From NCBI RefSeq assembly GCF_026344035.1, contig NZ_JAPKND010000005.1, positions 217,642 through 281,641 of the forward strand: a stretch of 64,000 bases of DNA, given 5' to 3'. A program made the translations under genes and the position numbers. The stretch comes from Alcaligenes endophyticus. Lineage in GTDB: Bacteria; Pseudomonadota; Gammaproteobacteria; Burkholderiales; Burkholderiaceae_B. Below, piece after piece: positions 18,331 through 26,690 of the stretch (position 1 is its first letter; every line of letters starts with the position of its first letter). Under the pieces are notes generated by a model, which saw only the letters and a program-made list of their open reading frames with translations, did not search any database and had not been told where the DNA came from.

Positions 18331-19170
18331 TCAAGAAAACTCACGCGCCATGTCCGCCGCACGCTGACGTGCAGCGGCCATCGCTTGGGTCACGGTTGTG
18401 ACGAAACCGGCCTGGTTGAGTACGTCTAGGGCGGCGGCGGTCGTTCCACCTTTAGAAGTCACTCGCTCACGCAGTACGGAAGGCTCCTCGGGAGACAAGG
18501 TGGCTAACTGTGTGGCGCCATTTAAGGTTGCCAAGGCAAGTTGGCGCGCTTGCTCGGGGCTTAAGCCTTGTTCGATGCCACCTTTAATTAACGCCTCTAG
18601 GAACAAAAACACATAGGCAGGCCCGCTACCCGACAGACTCGTCACGGCATCAATAGCGGCATCGTTTTCCACCCAAACCACTTCACCCACAGACTTGAGC
18701 AATTGCCGTGCAATCTCGCGATCGGCCTCGTCGACACCCGGTAAAGCCATCAGCCCGGTAATGCCACAACCTATAAAGGCTGGAGTATTGGGCATACAGC
18801 GTATCACGCGATTAAAAGGCTTATCCACACTTAGCCAAGAGGCGATTGTTTCCGCTGGAATACCAGCCGCCACACTGATGACCAAGGTATCCTCGCGCAA
18901 ATAGGGCGCACAGGCTGTAACGACCTCTTGCATCACTTGCGGTTTTACCGCCAGTACCCACACTCTTTGCTGACTTAACTCTGGTCCGACCTCGGCTTGA
19001 GTGCGCACACCATGCTCTTTCCAATTCTCTAGCGAGGCTGGATAAGGATCGATGGCAAGCACGTCAGAGCCTCCGAATCGTTTACCAAGTAGGCCCGACG
19101 CTAAGGCCCACGCCATATTACCCGCGCCTATAAAAGCCAGCTTAAAAGGGGTCTGTTGAGTGTTAATCAT
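18331..19170 (-). CDS. proC: Pyrroline-5-carboxylate reductase
   Basis: NADPH-dependent reduction of delta-1-pyrroline-5-carboxylate to proline, the last step of proline synthesis, in the cytosol. With ATG at 19170 the protein has 279 aa. The in-frame TTG at 19212 adds 14 unlikely residues. The nucleotide-binding AFIGAGNMAWAL is near the N-terminus, the active-site block is SLSGSGPAYVFLFLEAL, and the C-terminal GGTTAAAL is typical. It converges with the GlxA-type regulator with 2 nt between stops. Its position beside a proline-racemase-family cluster is suggestive, although proC is normally a housekeeping gene. Confidence 0.95.
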   Translation of the reverse strand: MINTQQTPFKLAFIGAGNMAWALASGLLGKRFGGSDVLAIDPYPASLENWKEHGVRTQAEVGPELSQQRVWVLAVKPQVMQEVVTACAPYLREDTLVISVAAGIPAETIASWLSVDKPFNRVIRCMPNTPAFIGCGITGLMALPGVDEADREIARQLLKSVGEVVWVENDAAIDAVTSLSGSGPAYVFLFLEALIKGGIEQGLSPEQARQLALATLNGATQLATLSPEEPSVLRERVTSKGGTTAAALDVLNQAGFVTTVTQAMAAARQRAADMAREFS

Positions 19171-19272
19171 AGTAATAGTGTATGTTTTAATAGTTGAACT
19201 TGAGGCTAACAAAATCCAGGGCTTTAAGTGTAAAGTAAATCAATCAGCTTGTTGGTCATACATTAGACACAA

Positions 19273-19289
19273 ACCAGTCATAAACTGGT
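19273..19289. promoter_or_regulatory. Palindrome with PHO-box resemblance upstream of ugpB
   Basis: ACCAGT-CATAA-ACTGGT is a perfect 6-bp inverted repeat. The stretch CAGTCATAAACTGGTA within and beside it resembles a PHO box, but the half-site spacing is 3 instead of 4. Ugp operons are PhoB-controlled in enterobacteria, so the site is worth noting, but only weakly. Confidence 0.3.
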
Positions 19290-19338
19290 AAGGCTTAAAG
19301 CTGCCTTCCGATTGGCAGCACTTAACCGGAGAGCTTTC

Positions 19339-20646
19339 GTGCGTAAACATAAACTTGCTTTAACACTCACTGCTTTAATGGCCACACTGGGTACCGCCCA
19401 TGCTGCCACAGAAATTCAATTCTGGCACTCTATGGAAGGTGCTTTAGGCGATCGAGTCAATGACCTGGTCGAAAACTTTAACCAAACCCAGTCAGATTAT
19501 GTGGTGGTGCCCTCTTACAAAGGTACCTATGGCGAATCGATGAATGCGGGTATCGCCGCTTTCCGCTCTGGCAATGCACCTGATATCTTACAAGTTTTTG
19601 AAGTAGGCACCGCCACCATGATGGGCGCTAAGGGTGCGATAGAACCCATTGAAGCCTTGTCTGAGAAAGTCGGCAAGCCTATTAAAGCCAGTGATTTTCT
19701 AGGGGCTGTGGCAGGTTACTACTCGTCTACCGACGGCCAGCTTATCTCCATGCCCTTTAACAGTTCCACCGCTATTTTTTATTACAACAAAGATGCATTC
19801 AAAAAAGCGGGTTTAGATGTCAACAATCCACCAAAAACATGGGCTGAAGTGGCGGCTGCGGGGGCGAAATTGCGTGAAGCCGGCTACGAGTGCGGCTATA
19901 CCACTTCTTGGCCTAGCTGGATCTTATTAGAGAACTTTGCTGCTTGGCACAACATCCCCTACGCTAGTGATGACAACGGTTTTGGCGGCCCTCAAGCGCG
20001 CTTAAAACTGGACGACCCCCTCTTTACCAAGCACGTAGGCTTCTTAACTGACATGGCTAAAGATGGCACCTTTACCTACGGCGGCCGTGGCGATACAGCC
20101 AACTCCTTATTCACCACTGGAAAATGTGGAATGTTTACGGGCTCAAGCGCCAGTCGTGCCAACATTGTGGCTACCGGCGAATTCGATCTAGGAATGTCAT
20201 CCCTACCTTATTACGACGACGTGAAAGGCGCACCACAGAACTCAATTATTGGTGGGGCATCATTATGGGTGTTTGCAAAACGCCCAGCGGAAGTCGAAAA
20301 AGGGATTGTTGAGTTCTTCAATTTTCTAGTGAGTCCCGAACAAGCCGCGGTCTGGCACCAAGAAACCGGTTACGTCCCCGTGACGAAAGGGGGCTACGAG
20401 AAAACGAAAGAGTCTGGCTACTACGACAAAAACCCTGGCACTGATGTTGCCATTCAGCAATTGTCCGCAGACACCACCGAAAACTCCCGCGGTATACGCC
20501 TGGGCTTCTTGCCTCAAATTCGTGATATCGAGGAAGGCTTGATGGAGCAGATCTTTGCAGGCAAGGTCAGTGTAGAGGAAGGTCTGAAAGCGATGCAAAC
20601 TCGTGGTGATGAGCTATTGCAGCGTTTTGAGAAAAGCCAGAAGTAG
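19339..20646 (+). CDS. ugpB: sn-glycerol-3-phosphate ABC transporter substrate-binding protein UgpB
   Basis: Periplasmic binding protein for glycerol 3-phosphate and its diesters, 435 aa. I chose the GTG at 19339 because GGAGAG lies about 7 nt upstream and a normal signal peptide (RKHKLALTLTALMATLGTAHA) follows at once. An upstream in-frame TTG (19312) would add nine residues. UgpB blocks include IQFWHSMEGALGDRVN, the QSDYVVVPSYKGTYGE region and SWPSWILLENFAAWHN. It is the first gene of ugpBAEC, followed by a 14-bp hairpin. Confidence 0.93.
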   Translation: MRKHKLALTLTALMATLGTAHAATEIQFWHSMEGALGDRVNDLVENFNQTQSDYVVVPSYKGTYGESMNAGIAAFRSGNAPDILQVFEVGTATMMGAKGAIEPIEALSEKVGKPIKASDFLGAVAGYYSSTDGQLISMPFNSSTAIFYYNKDAFKKAGLDVNNPPKTWAEVAAAGAKLREAGYECGYTTSWPSWILLENFAAWHNIPYASDDNGFGGPQARLKLDDPLFTKHVGFLTDMAKDGTFTYGGRGDTANSLFTTGKCGMFTGSSASRANIVATGEFDLGMSSLPYYDDVKGAPQNSIIGGASLWVFAKRPAEVEKGIVEFFNFLVSPEQAAVWHQETGYVPVTKGGYEKTKESGYYDKNPGTDVAIQQLSADTTENSRGIRLGFLPQIRDIEEGLMEQIFAGKVSVEEGLKAMQTRGDELLQRFEKSQK

Positions 20647-20677
20647 GGCTTGATTCGCTAAGCTGCATTACAATTTA

Positions 20678-20709
20678 AACACAACAGGCTCATACGAGCC
20701 TGTTGTGTT
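20678..20709 (+). other. Long hairpin between ugpB and ugpA
   Basis: A perfect 14-bp stem (AACACAACAGGCTC / GAGCCTGTTGTGTT) with a 4-nt loop, 31 nt after ugpB. No T-run follows. It probably protects the ugpB mRNA 3' end or partially attenuates read-through into the permease genes. Confidence 0.65.
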
Positions 20710-20782
20710 ACTACGCATAGCCCTATTTTTTCGTCCATCGCCCATTAGTTTTCAAGTCTAGCCTTCGGTTTTCTTCGTACCT

Positions 20783-21667
20783 ATGGAAAAACGTGCCGTA
20801 TTCAACCATAAGCTGCTGCCCTACTTGCTCCTAGCCCCTCAGCTTTTGGTTACTTTGGTGTTCTTTTTTTGGCCCGCTGCCCAAGGAATTTGGCAGGCTT
20901 TCCATCTAGAGGACCCCTTTGGGCTCTCCAGTCAGTTTGTAGGCTTAGACAATTTCCGTGAGCTATTTGCGCAAAGTAGCTACCTGGAATCATTCAAAAC
21001 CACCGCCCTATTTTCTGTCTTGGTTGCTGTATCAGGGTTAAGTGTTGCCTTGTTGTTAGCTGTCATGGCCAATCGCGTAGTACGTGGCGCCCTGCTTTAC
21101 CGTGGCCTGCTTATTTGGCCGTATGCCGTGGCCACTGCCGTAGCGGGGGTTTTGTGGCTATTTTTATTCTCCCCCTCGGTGGGCATTATTGCCGTTTATC
21201 TGTTTAAGTGGGGAATCGCATGGAATCCCCGTCTTAATAGCAACGACGCCATGTTTCTGGTGGTGCTAGCCTCAGTCTGGAAGCAAATTTCCTACAATTT
21301 TTTATTTTTCCTGGCCGGCTTACAAGCGATTCCACGCTCTTTGATTGAAGCCGCTGCTATTGATGGAGCCAGCCCCTTACGTCGCTTCTGGTCTATCGTA
21401 TTTCCTCTGCTCTCTCCTACTACGTTCTTTTTATTCGTAGTTAATATCATTTATGCCTTCTTCGACACCTTCGCTATTATCGACACGGTCACACGCGGCG
21501 GGCCGGGAGAAAGCACTGCTATATTGGTCTACCGTGTATTCACCACCGGTTTTGTAAACCTTGACTTAGGCTCGTCCGCTGCACAATCCGTTATTTTAAT
21601 GCTGCTAGTGGGGATCCTGACCGTGATTCAATTTCGTTACATAGATCGTAAAGTCAGTTATCAATAA
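20783..21667 (+). CDS. ugpA: Glycerol-3-phosphate ABC transporter permease UgpA
   Basis: Inner-membrane permease, 294 aa, six membrane segments. The coupling loop is [22 protein letters not shown], carrying the EAA-DGA-F-P pattern, and UgpA blocks [17 protein letters not shown] and [13 protein letters not shown] are present. It lies 136 nt after ugpB with a hairpin between and is followed 18 nt later by ugpE. It pairs with UgpE. Confidence 0.94.
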   Translation: MEKRAVFNHKLLPYLLLAPQLLVTLVFFFWPAAQGIWQAFHLEDPFGLSSQFVGLDNFRELFAQSSYLESFKTTALFSVLVAVSGLSVALLLAVMANRVVRGALLYRGLLIWPYAVATAVAGVLWLFLFSPSVGIIAVYLFKWGIAWNPRLNSNDAMFLVVLASVWKQISYNFLFFLAGLQAIPRSLIEAAAIDGASPLRRFWSIVFPLLSPTTFFLFVVNIIYAFFDTFAIIDTVTRGGPGESTAILVYRVFTTGFVNLDLGSSAAQSVILMLLVGILTVIQFRYIDRKVSYQ

Positions 21668-21685
21668 GATACTGTTAATCCCACT

Positions 21686-22528
21686 ATGATTGAACGCCGC
21701 CCCTTGCTTGATTTATTCAGCCACCTCATTTTACTTCTTGGGGTGCTGACCATCGCCTTTCCACTTTACGTAACCTTTGTCGCCTCCACTCAAAGCGCCG
21801 TAGAAGTGGCTCGTGCACCCATGTCCCTACTACCGGGTGCACACTTTTGGGATAACTACAGCGCCGCCCTATTCGGTACCAAGCGCAATGATCCGCCCGT
21901 TATTCAAATGTTATGGGTAAGTACGGTGATGGCGTTAGGCATCGCCATAGGAAAAATTGCGATTTCTATGCTGTCAGCATTTGCCGTCGTGTATTTTCGT
22001 TTTCGTTTTCGACTGCTGTTTTTTTGGATGATTTTCATCACTCTGATGCTGCCCGTCGAAGTACGTATTATGCCTACCTATCAAGTCGTCGCAGAACTAG
22101 GAATGCTAAATAGTTATACCGGTTTAATTTTGCCCCTGATTGCCTCGGCCACCGCTACCTTCCTATTTCGCCAGTTTTTTTTAACCGTACCCGACGAGTT
22201 AATGGAAGCGGCCCGTATCGATGGGGCCAGTCCCATGCGATTTTTCTGGGATATCTTACTGCCCCTTTCCAAAACCACTATAGCCGCTCTTTTTGTTATC
22301 CAGTTTATTTATGGCTGGAATCAATATCTATGGCCGTTAATTAGCACTACTAGCGAAAATATGTATCCTATCGTGGTGGGCATACGCAGGCTCATCGCCG
22401 GCGGTGACAGTGTCACTCAGTGGAACATCGTGATGGCCACGGCCATGCTCGCCATGGCCCCTCCAGCTATCGTTGTGCTTGTAATGCAGCGCTGGTTTGT
22501 GAAGGGCTTGATAGACTCTGAAAAATAG
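21686..22528 (+). CDS. ugpE: Glycerol-3-phosphate ABC transporter permease UgpE
   Basis: Inner-membrane permease, 280 aa, six membrane segments. The coupling loop [23 protein letters not shown] and the segment [22 protein letters not shown] (core GWNQYLWPL) are typical of UgpE. It is in the same operon as ugpA, with ugpC starting 23 nt downstream. Confidence 0.94.
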   Translation: MIERRPLLDLFSHLILLLGVLTIAFPLYVTFVASTQSAVEVARAPMSLLPGAHFWDNYSAALFGTKRNDPPVIQMLWVSTVMALGIAIGKIAISMLSAFAVVYFRFRFRLLFFWMIFITLMLPVEVRIMPTYQVVAELGMLNSYTGLILPLIASATATFLFRQFFLTVPDELMEAARIDGASPMRFFWDILLPLSKTTIAALFVIQFIYGWNQYLWPLISTTSENMYPIVVGIRRLIAGGDSVTQWNIVMATAMLAMAPPAIVVLVMQRWFVKGLIDSEK

Positions 22529-22551
22529 TCATACCAAGACTGGATTGTTAT

Positions 22552-23637
22552 ATGGCCACCTTAAAATTTTCCAATATTAAGAAAACTTACCCCAACGGCA
22601 CCCAAGTCATACACGGCATCAATATTGATGTACAAGATGGCGAGTTTCTGGTCATCGTGGGCCCCTCCGGCTGTGGGAAATCTACCTTAATGCGTATGGT
22701 GGCTGGCCTAGAAAGCATTACCGAAGGCGAGATCTCCATTGATGGTCGAATCGTTAATAACCTAGAACCCGCAGAGCGGGATATTGCGATGGTTTTTCAA
22801 AACTATGCGCTATATCCGCACATGACTGTCTACGACAACATGGCCTATGGTCTAAAAATACGTCGTGTACCCAAAGCAGAAATTCGTACATTGGTTGAGC
22901 GTGCCGCAGGCATCCTTGAACTCACCGGCCTACTTGATCGCCGCCCCTCGCAATTATCAGGCGGTCAGCGCCAACGTGTCGCGATGGGCCGTGCCATCGT
23001 GCGTGAGCCCAAAGTTTTCCTATTTGATGAGCCCCTATCTAACTTAGATGCCAAGCTGCGGGTTCAAATGCGTTTGGAGATTCAACGATTACATCAACGT
23101 TTACGCACGACCAGCCTGTACGTCACGCATGACCAGGTCGAAGCCATGACGCTAGCCACACGCATGGTTGTGATGAATAAAGGCATTGCCGAGCAAATAG
23201 GCACCCCTAGCGACGTTTTTGAACGCCCTGCCAGCACCTTCGTGGCCAGTTTCATAGGCTCCCCGCCCATGAATTTACTCCCCGTCTCGGTGGACCGGCA
23301 TGGCGTTGTATGGGACACCATGGGGCAAGCGTTGCACTTTCAAGCCATTGATGTACCTTCCTATACCCACGGACGTGAACTTTACTTAGGGCTTCGTCCT
23401 GAACATAGTAAATTGCATGCCAGCGGTATTTCACTACAAGTGGAAATGATTGAAATTTTAGGTTCTGAACAGCTTATTCATGGGGTGCATAAAGATCACG
23501 GTCTAGTGGTGCGCTGCCCTATGAAAGCCACAGCGAACTACCCCATACAAGTAGGCGAAACGATACAAGTCGGGCGTGACCCTGACTACGCCCTGCACTG
23601 GTTCGACCGCGCTACCGGCTTACGTATAGATGCCTAA
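22552..23637 (+). CDS. ugpC: Glycerol-3-phosphate ABC transporter ATPase UgpC
   Basis: Cytoplasmic ATPase, 361 aa, of the MalK/UgpC group. Walker A GPSGCGKS is at residues 37-44, the signature LSGGQRQR, Walker [12 protein letters not shown] and the H-loop YVTHDQVEA follow. A C-terminal TOBE/regulatory domain (about 235-360) is present. It is the last gene of ugpBAEC; no ugpQ phosphodiesterase follows. It converges with an orphan livK-type gene. Confidence 0.93.
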   Translation: MATLKFSNIKKTYPNGTQVIHGINIDVQDGEFLVIVGPSGCGKSTLMRMVAGLESITEGEISIDGRIVNNLEPAERDIAMVFQNYALYPHMTVYDNMAYGLKIRRVPKAEIRTLVERAAGILELTGLLDRRPSQLSGGQRQRVAMGRAIVREPKVFLFDEPLSNLDAKLRVQMRLEIQRLHQRLRTTSLYVTHDQVEAMTLATRMVVMNKGIAEQIGTPSDVFERPASTFVASFIGSPPMNLLPVSVDRHGVVWDTMGQALHFQAIDVPSYTHGRELYLGLRPEHSKLHASGISLQVEMIEILGSEQLIHGVHKDHGLVVRCPMKATANYPIQVGETIQVGRDPDYALHWFDRATGLRIDA

Positions 23638-23643
23638 CAAAAA

Positions 23644-23672
23644 ACCCCCAGTGCTATACAGCAACTGGGGGT
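23644..23672 (-). terminator. Rho-independent terminator (minus strand)
   Basis: The arms ACCCCCAGT / ACTGGGGGT (9 bp) with an 11-nt loop that can pair further are followed on the minus strand by TTTTTTG. It ends the orphan livK-type transcript and may slow plus-strand ugp transcription. Confidence 0.88.
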
Positions 23673-23697
23673 AAGCAATAGTCGTTAAACCGCTGGT

Positions 23698-24822
23698 TTA
23701 TTTACCGTACACGGTTTTGCTGCCATCTTCGTGCCACGAGAACACATCGAACTTAAACTCGTTCAAGTCACCTTGCTTGTTCCAGTTGATCTCACCAATT
23801 GGTGTATTCACACTGTTTGCGTGCAAGTACTCGGCCACTTTTGCCGGATCATCAGCACCCACAGCCTGAATCGCATCAGCAATCGCCTTAGTGGCTGCAT
23901 AGGCAGTCATTTGAAACGCGCCACCAGCATCGCGGCCCTTGGCCTTAAAGGCCTCTACTACGGCTACGTTATCTGGGTTTTGGGTAAAATCGGCAGGTAG
24001 AGTTAGCAGCATGCCTTCTACAGCCTTACCCGCGATGGCGTTAATATCGGGATTACCCACGCCCTCAGGGCCCATAAAACCTGCGTTTACGCCTTGCTCA
24101 GCGGCCTGACGCAGCAACAAACCCATTTCCGGATGATAACCACCAAAGTAAACGAAGTCGGCACCCGAGCTGCGTAAACGAGTAATCACAGCAGAGTAAT
24201 CGCTATCGCCTGCATTGATGCCTTCAAAAAAGGCTACTTCTATGCCTGCTTTTTGCAAATCATCACGCACAGCAGAGGCAATACCTTGACCATAAGACTG
24301 CTTATCGTGCAAGACTGCTACCTTAGCAGGCTTAATTTGTTCAACAATAAATTTCGCCGCGGCAGGGCCTTGCTGATCATCTCGGCCTATGGTTCGAAAG
24401 ATAGTTTCATAGCCTTTGCCATCAGTGACGATAGGCGCAGTCGCCGAAGGAGTCACCATAACGACGCCTTCATTATCGTAGATGTCAGTGGCGGCTACCG
24501 TAGCACCAGAGCATACATGCCCGACAACATAATTAATCTTTTCGTTAACAATGCGATTGGCTACTACAGGCCCTTGTTTAGGCTCACAAGCGTCATCCAT
24601 CGTAACGACTACTAGGTTTTTACCTAACACGCCGCCGGCCGCGTTGATCTGCTCAACGGCGGTGTCCACGCCTTGTTTAACCATATCGCCATACTGGGTA
24701 ACAGGGCCGGTGAACGGGCCTGCAATAGCAATACGGATATCATCAGCCATGGCAGCGCCGGCAAACAACAAACCGCTAGAAAAGGTCAATGCCGCTGCGA
24801 GCGGAGTGAAACGAATCTTCAT
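23698..24822 (-). CDS. Orphan LivK-type amino acid-binding protein
   Basis: Periplasmic type I solute-binding protein, 374 aa from ATG 24822. That start is chosen because GGAGG lies 8 nt upstream and a clean signal peptide (MKIRFTPLAAALTFSSGLLF, ending GAAMA) follows; the longer frame to 24888 lacks this. It is the same length as livK at 10863-11987 and shares the blocks IGRDDQQGP, GDSDYSAVIT and VYFGGYH. No permease or ATPase gene is beside it, so it probably delivers a second ligand to LivHMGF, as LivJ and LivK share one complex in E. coli. Confidence 0.92.
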   Translation of the reverse strand: MKIRFTPLAAALTFSSGLLFAGAAMADDIRIAIAGPFTGPVTQYGDMVKQGVDTAVEQINAAGGVLGKNLVVVTMDDACEPKQGPVVANRIVNEKINYVVGHVCSGATVAATDIYDNEGVVMVTPSATAPIVTDGKGYETIFRTIGRDDQQGPAAAKFIVEQIKPAKVAVLHDKQSYGQGIASAVRDDLQKAGIEVAFFEGINAGDSDYSAVITRLRSSGADFVYFGGYHPEMGLLLRQAAEQGVNAGFMGPEGVGNPDINAIAGKAVEGMLLTLPADFTQNPDNVAVVEAFKAKGRDAGGAFQMTAYAATKAIADAIQAVGADDPAKVAEYLHANSVNTPIGEINWNKQGDLNEFKFDVFSWHEDGSKTVYGK

Positions 24823-24913
24823 AGAATACACCTCCAGATTGGTGCAAGAAGCATACACTGTCTGTACAGTGAATGCTTCAGTTTGCAAGTAAATTTAAGG
24901 GTAATCTATTAGC

Positions 24914-25609
24914 TTATGCCAACAAACTGCGCAACATCCAAGCATTTTTCTCGTGTATGTCTAGGCGTTGTGTCAGCAAATCGGCTGTAGGCTGATCATC
25001 CGCTTTGTCGGCTCGGTCAAAGGCTGTACGGGCAACACGCGCTAAGGCTTCATTGCCTTTTACCAATAGCTCTACCATTTCAGTAGCATTAGGCACTTTG
25101 CTGGGCTGTTTAATCGTAGCCAGCTTTTCGAACTCGGCATACGTGCCCGGGGCATAATAGCCTAGTGCACGAATACGCTCGGCAATATCATCTAACGCCT
25201 GCCACATTTCTGTGTATTGGGTCATGAACAGTTCATGCAAGGTCTTAAACATGGGACCCGTAACGTTCCAATGAAAGTTATGCGTCATCAAATACAAAGT
25301 ATAAGAATCAGCCAGTACCCTGGATAGTTCTAGAGCCACCGCGCTGCGATCCGTCGCGCTGATACCAATATCGATATTCAAAGCACTAGGAGACACGACA
25401 GGTGTACCTTCTGGCTGACTTTTTGCGGGAGCCTTAGCAGCCACTGTTTTGGTTTTTGCTACTTTTTTTACCGCAGCTTTCTTAGCGGGCGCTGCAGGTG
25501 TTGCTGGGCTAGCAGTTTTAACCGCCGCTTTTGCTTCGGGGCTACCACTTGCCACATTACTGGTCGGGGTGTTAACTGCTTTTTTAACTGCCTTGACTGC
25601 TTTTGCCAT
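24914..25609 (-). CDS. Dps-family ferritin-like protein with histone-H1-like N-terminal tail
   Basis: 231 aa. Residues 1-75 are rich in Ala, Lys, Pro and Thr with repeated AAVKK/KKA units, like histone H1 or bacterial H1-like tails; residues 80-231 are a Dps four-helix domain. Dps proteins form dodecamers that oxidise and store iron and protect DNA. The ferroxidase residues His113, His125, Asp140 and Glu144 are visible, but position 129 (His125+4), usually Asp or Glu, is Met. The basic tail suggests DNA binding. It lies 70 nt downstream of oxyR on the same strand, which fits peroxide control. Confidence 0.88.
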   Translation of the reverse strand: MAKAVKAVKKAVNTPTSNVASGSPEAKAAVKTASPATPAAPAKKAAVKKVAKTKTVAAKAPAKSQPEGTPVVSPSALNIDIGISATDRSAVALELSRVLADSYTLYLMTHNFHWNVTGPMFKTLHELFMTQYTEMWQALDDIAERIRALGYYAPGTYAEFEKLATIKQPSKVPNATEMVELLVKGNEALARVARTAFDRADKADDQPTADLLTQRLDIHEKNAWMLRSLLA

Positions 25610-25679
25610 AATAAGCTCCTGAAAATCAAAGGACTAAAAGTGCTTTTGCGCAGCATACCACGCAAACAAAGGCCTACAA

Positions 25680-26645
25680 TCAGACCAATTCATGAAATTG
25701 TTGATTATTACCGTATTCCACAGGTAAATAATGGATTCCCTCGACGCCGCACTCCATGACTGCTTGAGTTAAGGCATCAATGGCTGCTTGACGCGGAAAG
25801 CTTTTACGCCAAATCAGTGCTACACGTCTGTCGGGCACAGGGTCGGTAAAGGGGATATAAGTTAATAAGTCATTAAACTGGCCCAAGGCGCTGATCGAGC
25901 TTGCAGGCAGCACCGTGACCCCAATCCCCGCGGCGACCATATGACGTATAGTTTCCAGCGAGGAGCCCTCAAAGGTACGCTGTATTCCTTCACTGGAGGC
26001 AGAAAAACGGGATAACTCAGGGCACACGCCCAATACCTGATCGCGGAAGCAATGACCCGCCCCAAGCAGCAACATGGTTTGCTCTTTCAGCTCGTCTGGG
26101 CACACTTCTGTGCGTTGCGCCCAAGGATGCTCATGCGGCACCGCGACCATAAACGGCTCATCATATAATTCCCGCACCGCAAAACCGCTCTCGGGTAAAG
26201 GCAAGGCGACGATCGCGCAGTCTATCTCGCCTTGACGAAGCAACTCTACTAACCGTACGGTAAAGTTTTCTTGCAACAGCAAAGGCATCTGCGGCATCAG
26301 CTCAATTTGCTTAGGTACTAACTTAGGCAATAAGTAGGGGGCTATCGTATAAATCACCCCCACTCGCAAGGAGCCGCTTAATGGGTCTTGCCCTTGGCGC
26401 GCGATCTCGCGCATATTAGCCCCTTCTTCTAACACTTTTTGGGCTTGTGTAATCAAGCGCAGGCCTATAGGAGTGATACCTATCTCTGAGCCTCCACGCT
26501 CAAAAATAGTGACTCCCAACTCGTCCTCCAGCTTCTTAACCGCTACCGATAAAGTGGGCTGACTGACAAAGCACGCTTCTGCTGCGCGTCCAAAGTGACG
26601 CTCGCGAGCGACGGCCACTATGTATTTAAGTTCGGTCAAAGTCAT
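25680..26645 (-). CDS. oxyR: Hydrogen-peroxide sensing regulator OxyR
   Basis: LysR-type regulator of 321 aa that activates peroxide defence genes when two cysteines form a disulfide. The N-terminal helix-turn-helix lies in residues 1-60 (RHFGRAAEACFVSQPTLSVA). The redox cysteines are Cys199 (GAGHCFRD) and Cys208 (GVCPEL), at exactly the E. coli OxyR positions. It lies between recG (46 nt upstream) and the Dps-like gene, all on the minus strand. An operon of recG, oxyR and dps is plausible. Confidence 0.96.
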   Translation of the reverse strand: MTLTELKYIVAVARERHFGRAAEACFVSQPTLSVAVKKLEDELGVTIFERGGSEIGITPIGLRLITQAQKVLEEGANMREIARQGQDPLSGSLRVGVIYTIAPYLLPKLVPKQIELMPQMPLLLQENFTVRLVELLRQGEIDCAIVALPLPESGFAVRELYDEPFMVAVPHEHPWAQRTEVCPDELKEQTMLLLGAGHCFRDQVLGVCPELSRFSASSEGIQRTFEGSSLETIRHMVAAGIGVTVLPASSISALGQFNDLLTYIPFTDPVPDRRVALIWRKSFPRQAAIDALTQAVMECGVEGIHYLPVEYGNNQQFHELV

Positions 26646-26690
26646 AAGTAAATTCTCGTAGTGGAAGACGTTTTTGTCCAGCGCTAAGTA

